Virus record (IMG/VR): IMGVR_UViG_3300022205_000010
Coordinates: 1-28,524 of that record
DNA length: 28,524 nt
Strand: one strand, 5' to 3'
Source of the DNA: a virus
Shown: positions 8,279-15,622 of the stretch, piece after piece
Layout: each line of letters opens with the position of its first letter
How positions within the stretch are numbered: position 1 is the first letter of the stretch
Position numbers and translations under genes: made by a program
Notes under the pieces: model-generated
Told to the model about the DNA's origin: nothing
The model's input: only the letters and a program-made list of their open reading frames with translations
Database searches by the model: none

Positions 8279-8614
8279 TTATGCCTTAAACTCTAAGCAC
8301 TCTACTTCATCCGGTAAAACGCAAGGCGTCAGCCCGCGTTCTTTTGCGGTCGGTTGTGTTTGATCAAAAAGACGCGCCGTGATAGAGTACCAACCAGGCA
8401 CAGTAATGTCTCCTTTGAGGATCAACAAAGTAATAATCCCGTTATCAATCGAAACACCGCCCCCTAAAAAACTATATGTTACCGAGAGCGTGCCTGTTGC
8501 TTTGTCAGTTAGTGTAATCACTAAATCTGAAACATCCCCTGCAACAAAACCGCTTTTTGGGTTCAGTATGATGTCGACATCTGTATTTACGTATATTTTC
8601 TCCGCGCAATCCAT
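8279..8614 (-). CDS. Small beta-sandwich-like phage protein (baseplate/tail accessory)
   Basis: A 111-aa protein with a GGGAG site upstream of ATG. The sequence (VDIILNPKSGFVAGDVSDL, VITLTDKATGTL, then WYSITARLFD) alternates polar and hydrophobic residues as in the N-terminal Ig-like domains of phage baseplate upper proteins. A scaffold or adaptor for the long beta-helix protein encoded immediately upstream is plausible. This is an inference from pattern alone. Confidence 0.5.
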   Translation of the reverse strand: MDCAEKIYVNTDVDIILNPKSGFVAGDVSDLVITLTDKATGTLSVTYSFLGGGVSIDNGIITLLILKGDITVPGWYSITARLFDQTQPTAKERGLTPCVLPDEVECLEFKA

Positions 8615-8642
8615 AATAACTCCCGCCTATGAAACATATATT

Positions 8643-10454
8643 TTACACTGATAAATCTATAACGGGGTCTGTTTTCACTACATCAACCGTTTTTTGAGCT
8701 AAATACAGATCTATTTTTGTAGTGTCTGGTACTCTGTACGCAAAACCGCCTATATCTACCACCACAGAAAACGCCACGTCAACTTCTATGGTTGTAACCA
8801 GATTAACAACTGTTCCAAACGCTGAATTTACTGAACGTGTGCTGTCAACCTCTGCCGCCGCCCCCGTAATTACTCGGTCGTCTGTCGAGACCGAAACGGC
8901 GGTGTCAATCTCTGTGGTCTGTAACACAGATACTCGATCATCACTTTTCACAAGAACAGCGTTGTCAACCTCGACTGTTTGCAAGATGCTAATACGATCG
9001 TCAGTTGCGACTACTTGGGCAGTATCAGTCTCTAACGTAGAGCCAGTTTCGATCCTTGTATCAGATTGTACTGTTTGGGCGCTGTCAATTTCAACTACTA
9101 AAAGAGTCCCGATTCGTTCGTCTGTTTGCACGGGCTGTGCCGTATCTTCTTCTACTGCCTGTTGTGTTTTTATAACATCAATAGGACGTGTAGGTAGGGT
9201 GGTATCTGTCTCTAAAGTCGAAGCGACTGCCTTAGTTCCCAACGGCGTAACACTTTGAGCGGTATCGATTTCAGGAAGCGCTCTGACAACAGGGATGGTT
9301 GTTGTTATGCCAAAAGTTTTTGCGCTATCGGCTTCTACCGCTTGGTCAACTAATACCCCAATACCAATGCTTGAAGCCGTAGAAAAATCTGTCTCCGCAG
9401 CTTGCCCAATAACAACACTGCTCACCGCAGGAGCGGTAAATGCCGAATCTGCTTCAAACGCCCGGCCTATAATATTCGGGTCGACAAACTCAAACGCACC
9501 TATATCAAAAGAACCTGTGGGGCGGGCGGTGCCAAGTATGTCTGGCGTGCCTAAAGCGTCAGTGGTGCCTACATCTATAAGATCAGATGTGCTTTTTAAT
9601 CTAAAATCATGAGAACCTGATGTGCTACTTTCAAAAGCTGCATTTGCTAATGACACCGTAGTCATTCCGGTTATGGGGGTGGTATCATTACTATAACAAG
9701 TAGTAGCGTTTACAGTTCCGGTGAAGGTAACCCCATTACCCCCACCGTAAACAGCACAATTCGTTAGGTTAACCGTTCCCAAACCTCCTAAAACAACAGC
9801 GTTAGCTAAATTGGGGCTTGCACTAGTTTTTATAAATGTACAATTTACATACGTGGCTGTTTTACCCGTAGGTACATTATTGTGAAGGATATTAGAGCTA
9901 GCGTCAGAACCGTTATATATAAATAAACAGTTTGTAACTCTTGGGAGAGAGCTATCAAACTGTCCTACTCTTGTATTGCCTGTACCGGATGTTTCTAATA
10001 TACAATTGTCAATACGCTTGCCGAAATCAGTGCTGCCTGAACTTAGACTTAAAGCGGGGGTATTTAATGCGCCTTTAAATTGGATGCCGCTTACACGGAA
10101 ATGATCTACGGATGTTATCTGTACTGCCCCCGCAGGAGTAAAATTTGTACTCTCTATAGAGCATCCATTGGCGGTGTTAAATCTTAGAGCATTCGTGCTA
10201 GCAGAAGCATGATCTCTGAAACTAGCACCAGGAGCGGTAGTTAGCTCCATATACCTGGTAGCATCTGTAGTTATACTAGATGATTGTAGCTGTATTCCGG
10301 TACCAGAGTAGTTATCGGTGGGTTTGTCAATAACCCCCCGCCAAACCTGGTCAGCAGTTACTAAATTGGCTGGACAATCGTCTTCCCATAACTGAGGAGT
10401 GGAATAGTCTGGTGTTCCTGACTTAGATATGGAGCTAGTAACTGTAGTAGGCAT
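8643..10454 (-). CDS. Beta-helix virion protein with C-terminal ETDTAQ repeats
   Basis: A 603-aa protein in two parts. Residues about 50-325 look like a right-handed parallel beta-helix, with recurrent short strands and Asn/Cys turn positions such as RIDNCILETS, RVTNCLFIYN, TYVNCTFIKT and NLTNCAVYGG. They end in SFDIGAFEFVDP, a typical close of choice-of-anchor/right-handed beta-helix domains. Residues about 330-560 hold ten or so repeats of about 20 residues with consensus (V/L)E(T/I)DTAQxVxxDxRI. It is probably a tail spike or particle-surface protein, with the repeats serving as a stalk or periodic binding surface. AGGGAG precedes the ATG, and the gene follows the 132-aa gene by 3 bases. 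Confidence 0.6.
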   Translation of the reverse strand: MPTTVTSSISKSGTPDYSTPQLWEDDCPANLVTADQVWRGVIDKPTDNYSGTGIQLQSSSITTDATRYMELTTAPGASFRDHASASTNALRFNTANGCSIESTNFTPAGAVQITSVDHFRVSGIQFKGALNTPALSLSSGSTDFGKRIDNCILETSGTGNTRVGQFDSSLPRVTNCLFIYNGSDASSNILHNNVPTGKTATYVNCTFIKTSASPNLANAVVLGGLGTVNLTNCAVYGGGNGVTFTGTVNATTCYSNDTTPITGMTTVSLANAAFESSTSGSHDFRLKSTSDLIDVGTTDALGTPDILGTARPTGSFDIGAFEFVDPNIIGRAFEADSAFTAPAVSSVVIGQAAETDFSTASSIGIGVLVDQAVEADSAKTFGITTTIPVVRALPEIDTAQSVTPLGTKAVASTLETDTTLPTRPIDVIKTQQAVEEDTAQPVQTDERIGTLLVVEIDSAQTVQSDTRIETGSTLETDTAQVVATDDRISILQTVEVDNAVLVKSDDRVSVLQTTEIDTAVSVSTDDRVITGAAAEVDSTRSVNSAFGTVVNLVTTIEVDVAFSVVVDIGGFAYRVPDTTKIDLYLAQKTVDVVKTDPVIDLSV

Positions 10455-10457
10455 CTA

Positions 10458-10856
10458 CTACTCCCTAAAACGTGTCGGGTTAACCTTTTTCAACGGGTTT
10501 AACATGGTGTTTGTAAACGACAGACTGAAGACGGGCTCTGCGCGCGCGTCGTCAGCAATAAATGCCGCAAACGAAGGAGGGAGGCTAGGATGCTCAAAAT
10601 CAAAAGAAAATTTACGTCGGAGCAGCATAGGGTTCGTCTCATGATCTCCATCTTCAGGCGCTAAAAAATCAGCTACCCCCTCCTCAGTCGCTAGTGGTAA
10701 ATGTATAATGCGCCATTCAGGGTTAGTCCTCTCTCGCAATGAGAAAACATGGTCATCAGGCAGTGCGGTAATGATCGAGCCTCGTTTAGTAAGCCCCGCG
10801 TCCCTTACAGCATCGTCGGGGTTAACCTTACTCAACACGCGCAAAACCAACTGCAT
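10458..10856 (-). CDS. Phage neck/connector-region protein of unknown function
   Basis: A 132-aa protein (MQLVLRVLSKVNPDDAVRDAGL, then ALPDDHVFSLRERTNPEWRI). Its start overlaps the region just after the upstream stop (TAAAATG), so it is translationally coupled to the 120-aa gene. The composition is soluble and mixed with no recognisable motif. Position between adaptor-type genes and the tail spike suggests a connector or tail-completion role, but that is inferred only from order. Confidence 0.5.
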   Translation of the reverse strand: MQLVLRVLSKVNPDDAVRDAGLTKRGSIITALPDDHVFSLRERTNPEWRIIHLPLATEEGVADFLAPEDGDHETNPMLLRRKFSFDFEHPSLPPSFAAFIADDARAEPVFSLSFTNTMLNPLKKVNPTRFRE

Positions 10857-10857
10857 T

Positions 10858-11220
10858 TTACAAAGCGCCGGGGTTTATGCGCTTAAAAGCGGCCTTGACT
10901 TCTGCTGCGTATGAAGCGCCTGATTGAAGAGATTCTAATTTGCCCTTCGGGTAGTTAGCAAGCACCCATAAACCGCTAGACTTATCTGTATCCGACACAA
11001 TAAGAACGAGCGCCCCGTTAAGCCCGGGAAGTGCGTCAGTCCCGACAAGAGCATGGCGCACTTCTAGCTTCGCGCATTCAAGCGCCATAGACAGCCAATA
11101 CTGGTCTTTTTCGTCGCAGCCGAGCCTTTCTAACATCTCAGGATACATTTTACTCGCGTGTATTTTAACCCGCCCACGACTGATAAGTTCTGCCCATGAT
11201 GGTAAGTGTAGTGGTCTCAT
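10858..11220 (-). CDS. Phage neck/connector-region protein of unknown function
   Basis: A 120-aa protein with AAGGA 9 bases before ATG. It is helical in the first half (MYPEMLERLGCDEKDQYWLSMALECAKLEVRHAL) and beta-like in the middle (GALVLIVSDTDKSSGLWVLANY). No motif is recognised. It is coupled to the downstream 132-aa gene and preceded by a 146-aa structural gene. Confidence 0.5.
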   Translation of the reverse strand: MRPLHLPSWAELISRGRVKIHASKMYPEMLERLGCDEKDQYWLSMALECAKLEVRHALVGTDALPGLNGALVLIVSDTDKSSGLWVLANYPKGKLESLQSGASYAAEVKAAFKRINPGAL

Positions 11221-11234
11221 CTAATGTTGTCCTT

Positions 11235-11675
11235 TTAAGTAGCGCTAAAGAATCCTGCGGCGTCAATTAAAATCGAAAGATCTGTGCCGCCAGTCGTAGT
11301 TACAAAATCATGATGCGTTAACGGGATCCTTGTGTTGTCCGCCGCCGCGTCTTCATAACCAATTATTGCCTTAGTAAGTGTGTTATTCGTTGCGCCGCCA
11401 GCAGACACCCACGTTTGGTCCGGCAGGTCGCAATCAACTTTATCATTTGTGTTATCTACAGTAATTGTTCCTGTAAGCCCCGTTTTACGAGTGTAATTGG
11501 TAAAGTCCGCTTCTGTGTTGCCAACTTCAAGCAACATGTCGGCAATATCAGTCCTGTCAATCAAAGTTGTCTCTGCCTCATTAGCTTTCATCAACATAAT
11601 AAACAACTTCGTGTTGTTGTCCGCTATTTTTTCAACAACGCGGCCTAATGATATATTAAATACGCCGTCTGCCAT
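11235..11675 (-). CDS. Phage structural protein of unknown function
   Basis: A 146-aa protein with AGGAG placed 6 bases before ATG. It starts MADGVFNISLGRVVEKIADN, has a helical N-terminal half (KLFIMLMKANEAETTLIDR) and a beta-rich C-terminal half (TITVDNTNDKVDCDLPDQTW). This arrangement resembles small structural proteins that follow head-tail adaptors in podophage-like genomes. Good coding support, but the function is unassigned. Confidence 0.55.
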   Translation of the reverse strand: MADGVFNISLGRVVEKIADNNTKLFIMLMKANEAETTLIDRTDIADMLLEVGNTEADFTNYTRKTGLTGTITVDNTNDKVDCDLPDQTWVSAGGATNNTLTKAIIGYEDAAADNTRIPLTHHDFVTTTGGTDLSILIDAAGFFSAT

Positions 11676-11687
11676 GTCAATCTCCTG

Positions 11688-12338
11688 TTAAATCCCGCCG
11701 TATGGAATCCCGCGGGGGGTATGTACGTTACGTTCCTTTTCGATTCTAGAGTCAGAAACATACGCGTCAAAAAGAGTTGCAAACTCACTTGCTTTGCCTT
11801 TGTTAAAAGTTTCAGTGTCTTCTTTAGAATACGCTCGTGCCTTCACCCATAAAAGAAGGTTTACATGATGGTGTGCGTCTATCTCAAAAGACCCGCCGCA
11901 CCCTTCAATTATAGTTAGCGGCATGCGGTCAACAATTAAAGACAACGATCCGTCGCTTTCAGGGAAAGGATGAAGCCTGGCTTTGTTGCGCTCCATACCG
12001 ACAACTAAATAACGTAAACGCCCGGGCTGCAAGTCGAATCGAATGCCTAAAGTCTCCATGTCCTCATATTTAATGCGCTTAACTATGGCGCCAGTAACTG
12101 AGTCGTTTACCCCCCTGATACGAAGGATAGAACGATCCAAAGTTACCCAATCAGAAGCTGTGGTGTAAGGCACTGTTGTAATTGAAGACGAAGCATCGCT
12201 TATCCCCCATGTCCCGCGCGCAAAACGAACTTGAGCATCGTTTATATACGAATAAAGCTCGCCGTCACTCCATAAATACGGCCTCGCCGTATCAAAGAGT
12301 TCTAAGCGCGCTTGTCTTAGCAGGTCGTGAGGCTCCAT
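11688..12338 (-). CDS. Head-tail adaptor (phage adaptor-like protein)
   Basis: A 216-aa protein starting MEPHDLLRQARLELFDTARPYLWSDGELYSYINDAQ. This is the helical opening typical of phage adaptor proteins that dock under the portal: an LLxxxRxxLxD...WSDxELxxYINEA pattern. A second helical block near residues 155-200 contains HHVNLLLWVKARAYSKEDTETF. Position a few genes after the capsid supports this. It would form the ring joining portal and short tail. Confidence 0.65.
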   Translation of the reverse strand: MEPHDLLRQARLELFDTARPYLWSDGELYSYINDAQVRFARGTWGISDASSSITTVPYTTASDWVTLDRSILRIRGVNDSVTGAIVKRIKYEDMETLGIRFDLQPGRLRYLVVGMERNKARLHPFPESDGSLSLIVDRMPLTIIEGCGGSFEIDAHHHVNLLLWVKARAYSKEDTETFNKGKASEFATLFDAYVSDSRIEKERNVHTPRGIPYGGI

Positions 12339-12343
12339 ATTAA

Positions 12344-12742
12344 TTACTCAGTGGTGCTTTCTTCACCAACATTTTTAAGTTTCGCTTGACGAAACTCATC
12401 CCAAAACACATCGCGCTCTTTAGCTGATAGTTTAAGGTTGGTTAGCTTTTCTACCGCAGTAATTGTTGGCGCCCCCGCCCCGGAAAAAGCTTCGCGGTCA
12501 TTCGCTTTCATTAAGGTATCAAAAGCCTGAAACGCAATTTCTTTACGCTCTTCGGGCTCGTCTGGTTGAGGGGGGGTTACTACGGCCTCCTCTATGATTT
12601 CTTCGACGGGAACAGCGCCTTGCGCCTGGACTTCTCGCCACATACGCTGCGGAACATGGGTGGGGACCCCTTTTTCAAACCGAACGGATCGCCCTGCCAC
12701 CTTACTAACTACTACTAACTCGCGATTACATATAAATTGCAT
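12344..12742 (-). CDS. Small phage protein between capsid partner and adaptor
   Basis: A 132-aa protein. ATG 12742 is preferred over TTG 12760 because AGGAG sits 8 bases upstream. The first 40 residues (MQFICNRELVVVSKVAGRSV, RFEKGVPTHVPQRMW) look like the compact beta domain of small head or neck proteins. A Pro/Glu-rich linker follows (EEAVVTPPQPDEPEERKE), then a helical C-terminus. It lies just downstream of the capsid-unit terminator, so its transcription must rely on read-through or its own start. Confidence 0.5.
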   Translation of the reverse strand: MQFICNRELVVVSKVAGRSVRFEKGVPTHVPQRMWREVQAQGAVPVEEIIEEAVVTPPQPDEPEERKEIAFQAFDTLMKANDREAFSGAGAPTITAVEKLTNLKLSAKERDVFWDEFRQAKLKNVGEESTTE

Positions 12743-12762
12743 GGTTTTGTCTCCTAACAACT

Positions 12763-12809
12763 AAAAAAGAACGCAGGAACGTAGTTCTTTAAGCCACGTA
12801 ACTGCGTTC
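12763..12809 (-). terminator. Strong intrinsic terminator after the capsid gene pair
   Basis: On the minus strand GAACGCAG (12802-12809) pairs perfectly with CTGCGTTC (12769-12776), an inner ACGT/ACGT pairing extends the stem across a 2-nt internal loop, and the hairpin is followed at once by TTTTTT (12763-12768). This is a textbook rho-independent terminator oriented with the virion genes. It would stop or attenuate transcripts that started before the capsid gene. Confidence 0.8.
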
Positions 12810-12815
12810 AAAGGG

Positions 12816-13265
12816 TTATAAATTCTCGTGCGCGCGACTATCCAATACATACTGGATATTTAAACGCACCTTGCCCGCAGTAGCGACTGCTATAGTCGAA
12901 GCCATTGTCAGCCGGATTGCTTCACCGTTAGCAGCGGTAAGTGGTGCGGCTAAACTAAGTGCTGTCCGCCCAGCGGCTAAGAGACTAGTTGCTGCAAGTA
13001 AAGAAGTTGGGGCAGCGGCGGTGCCGAGGGCGGCGGTGTAAACCGTAGGGCCTGCACCGGCAGTTTCTACGATCAACTCGCCGCCGACAATGGTAGCGCC
13101 TTGCGTAAGATCCATAATGTCCATCACCAAGTTCTCGGCAATTGCATCGCTACCAAAACTTTTGACTGCGCCGGTAACGGCGTCAACCGCAGTGTCGTCG
13201 TAATTAAACACGAACGACGCATTCATCACGGGTTGTGCTTGGCGCGTTTTTTTTAATTCAGGCAT
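12816..13265 (-). CDS. Capsid-associated small protein (putative head decoration/stabilisation)
   Basis: A 149-aa protein, rich in Ala, Thr and Val and predicted all-beta. It follows the major capsid gene and is followed directly by a strong terminator. It has AGGAG 8 bases before ATG. The gene order scaffold, capsid, small beta protein and the shared transcript suggest an abundant head component such as a decoration protein. No family signature is recognised, so this is inference from context. Confidence 0.5.
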   Translation of the reverse strand: MPELKKTRQAQPVMNASFVFNYDDTAVDAVTGAVKSFGSDAIAENLVMDIMDLTQGATIVGGELIVETAGAGPTVYTAALGTAAAPTSLLAATSLLAAGRTALSLAAPLTAANGEAIRLTMASTIAVATAGKVRLNIQYVLDSRAHENL

Positions 13266-13311
13266 TTTAATACTCCTAGTATTTTGTTGAAAAAAAGTCG
13301 GTTGTTATAGC

Positions 13312-14424
13312 TTAGGTAGCAACATAACAAGAGATAACACCGAAATCCTCAGTGGCATTCAAGTCAACCACACTACCAAATTGAGGCTTCAGCAAACCGA
13401 AAATTTTACCAACAGAAATCGCTTGTTGGTTATTGTAGTCGAAGCCTTTCTCTTCCCACACAGGAGCGCCAATATCAGCTAGTCCTAATGCCTGAGCCCC
13501 ACAAAATAACAACTGCGCGCCGTCAACAGTGCCGCCTGCGCCATATTTACTACCAGAAGCTGCGCGAGAAGTATTAGGCACGTGTCGGAACTCAAAGATG
13601 TTAATTCCATCAACAGTAACGTGCTCGCCAGTAAAAAGCGGGTTGTTTTTTGCCTGTTGCACACTATGCCGTAAGTTCAAATTGTAATCAGCGTCGAGTT
13701 TTAGCTTACGCATCGCATTGGGGGTCAAAAACAGATTATAAGTCTCTCTATTACCCGCCCCGCGAATACCCCGGACAAAGTTGTTTTTTGCATGTGCCTT
13801 CAAAGCGACAATCATCGCCCACGATGGCGTGTCAGTAGCGGTCACGTCGCTAGTAGCAGCGCCGACAACCAACTCGCCTGCAGTAGCATCCCAACGCAAT
13901 CTACGGTTAGTGGTTGGCGCGGAAACGTCAGCGGCAAACTCCAAGAAGGGGAGGTCTGAGCCAACTCGAGCGTTGCCGTTGTTATGATTCGTATAGTTGA
14001 TACCTGCCAGCGTTAAAAACGCCAACTGATCCATCCGGTCAGCAAGCCAATACGCCAAAGCATCACGAGCGTTATTTCGAAACTCAACGATAGATCTCTG
14101 GTCTGCCATTTTACCTTCATGGCGTTCAGCGTTACGCAGTTGGTCTATTTGAATCACTTTCTCGAATGACTTCTGCGTGTCTTCGTTGCCTTCCAGAGTA
14201 CGATCCCCTGCAATACCGTCACCTTCAAGATCAGCAAGTAAAGTAATAACCGCGCGCGCGCCTTTTTCTGACTTCTTCAGCTCGGTAATGTGCTGAATCA
14301 TCGCGTTTTGGCTAGTACCAAGAAAATTGTTAATGAATGATAGATTTCTGGCATTCTTCCAGAGCTCCATCGACCAGATTGTTTTCTGCTCGTTAGTCAG
14401 CAGACCGAAATTAGTTAAAGCCAT
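13312..14424 (-). CDS. Major capsid protein (N4-gp56/DUF4043-like)
   Basis: A 370-aa protein of normal length for an HK97-fold capsid protein. Residues about 40-85 contain MIQHITELKKSEKG, ITLLADLEGDGIAGD and TLEGNED, which I associate with the N4-gp56/DUF4043 family of phage capsid proteins. RNAERHEGKMADQRS and LADRMDQLAFLTLAG follow. It assembles the icosahedral head. GAGGTG lies 6 bases before ATG. It is preceded by a promoter-like site at 14529-14557 and followed by a small beta protein and terminator, which fits high expression. Confidence 0.85.
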   Translation of the reverse strand: MALTNFGLLTNEQKTIWSMELWKNARNLSFINNFLGTSQNAMIQHITELKKSEKGARAVITLLADLEGDGIAGDRTLEGNEDTQKSFEKVIQIDQLRNAERHEGKMADQRSIVEFRNNARDALAYWLADRMDQLAFLTLAGINYTNHNNGNARVGSDLPFLEFAADVSAPTTNRRLRWDATAGELVVGAATSDVTATDTPSWAMIVALKAHAKNNFVRGIRGAGNRETYNLFLTPNAMRKLKLDADYNLNLRHSVQQAKNNPLFTGEHVTVDGINIFEFRHVPNTSRAASGSKYGAGGTVDGAQLLFCGAQALGLADIGAPVWEEKGFDYNNQQAISVGKIFGLLKPQFGSVVDLNATEDFGVISCYVAT

Positions 14425-14528
14425 TTGGCACCTCGAATAAAAATAACATAAAAAGAAAGCGTTTTTTCAGTCGAATGTCGCCTCGACAATGCGAGCAGAA
14501 CGTGTCGTGTTCAAGTCGATAAAACTAA

Positions 14529-14557
14529 AGTGTATGCTAAAATAACACAATGTTCAA
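14529..14557 (-). promoter_or_regulatory. Putative sigma70-type promoter upstream of the capsid gene
   Basis: On the minus strand, TTGAAC (14552-14557) and TACACT (14529-14534) are separated by exactly 17 bases in the 134-bp gap before the capsid gene, with an AT-rich spacer. The -35 box starts just after the scaffold stop codon. Initiation would fall near 14522, leaving a leader of about 100 nt. Each hexamer matches consensus at 4 of 6 positions, so it is moderate by sequence and helped by the matching terminator at the end of the unit. Confidence 0.45.
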
Positions 14558-14558
14558 G

Positions 14559-15593
14559 TTATGTCACGACATCACCGCGAAGTTCTGCAAGTTCTTCATC
14601 TGTTAACTTAGCGAATTGTTCCTGAGACAGCTTTGCCACTTTTTGTGCGGTTAGCTTGCCTGCATCACCTAACTGATCAGAACTCAACCCTACTTTATCC
14701 GTGCTTGGCGGGGAAGATACGGCGGCGGCGGCTTTTTTAGCAATATTTTTCTTGGCCCGTTCTTTAGCATCTGCAATGGCTTGTTCTGGGTCTTTTTTCG
14801 GCCCTTCCTCCTTACCAGGTTCTTTCTCCCCCTCAGGCGCAGCCTCTTCAACAAGAGGCATTACGTAACGAATCGCGCGAGTAAGCGCTTGGCTTGGTGT
14901 GTTGCCATTCGCAACAAACGCATCCCGTAGTTCTAAAACCTCAGTAGCAATATCCGCGTCAAAACCTTCGTCATCAGGATTTAGTATTGGGTACTCTTTC
15001 TCAATGTTCTGCACCAGCAAATCATATCGCGTGCTTTCTATTGCGCGCGCTTCCGAAGACTGAACTCGACGATCAGCGTTGAGCTCAATAACAGTGCGTT
15101 CGAGACGGCGTATTTGTGTCATCAACGATGTAGCCTTCTGCACATCATTGTCTAAGAGCGCTCCACTGTATTGCTCTTCGAGGGTAGTAATTTTTGCTTC
15201 GTACTCAGAAATTTGTGCGTTGTGTTGGGCCGAATCATCACTCTGCTTTATTTTTTTCAGCTCTGTTTCCAGGGCTGTGCGAGCGTTTCGTTCTTTCTCC
15301 AATATAGCTTTGTGGCGGTCTAAAGGAATCGCTGTTGCTTTTGAAGTCTCGTTTTCTTCCGCCGCTTCTGAATCCTCGCTCTCTGTTCCTTCTTGCCCAG
15401 CGTTGATTTCTTCTTGAAGCGCGGCTGTGGTCTCTTCATCGTTTGCGGCGCCTGATTCATCCTCATCTCCTGACAACAGATCGCCTCTGGTTAAAGCTTC
15501 GGCTCGTAGCTCCTCGGCGGTTTTTTCGGGTTCTTTGCCGTCGGTCGTGTTCGAGGCGGTGTTTTCAACATCTATATCGTTGGTATGTGGCAT
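14559..15593 (-). CDS. Putative scaffolding protein
   Basis: A 344-aa, strongly acidic, Glu/Ala-rich protein located between portal and capsid, the usual place for scaffold. Residues 1-95 are low-complexity acidic, residues about 100-185 form a long coiled coil (ILEKERNARTALETELKKI, then TTLEEQYSGALL and LMTQIRRLERTVIEL), and the C-terminus is Lys/Ala-rich and ends in helices (KLSQEQFAKLTDEELAELRG). It would guide capsid assembly and leave or be degraded. AAGGAG precedes ATG. No protease motif is seen. Confidence 0.7.
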   Translation of the reverse strand: MPHTNDIDVENTASNTTDGKEPEKTAEELRAEALTRGDLLSGDEDESGAANDEETTAALQEEINAGQEGTESEDSEAAEENETSKATAIPLDRHKAILEKERNARTALETELKKIKQSDDSAQHNAQISEYEAKITTLEEQYSGALLDNDVQKATSLMTQIRRLERTVIELNADRRVQSSEARAIESTRYDLLVQNIEKEYPILNPDDEGFDADIATEVLELRDAFVANGNTPSQALTRAIRYVMPLVEEAAPEGEKEPGKEEGPKKDPEQAIADAKERAKKNIAKKAAAAVSSPPSTDKVGLSSDQLGDAGKLTAQKVAKLSQEQFAKLTDEELAELRGDVVT

Positions 15594-15622
15594 TACAACT
15601 CCTTTTACAAGTGAAAAAAATC

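Noticed and set aside
8722-9258. Plus-strand Ser/Thr/Val-rich open frame of 178 codons
   Set aside because: It mirrors the repetitive C-terminus of the 603-aa protein; the repeat pattern explains the absence of stops.
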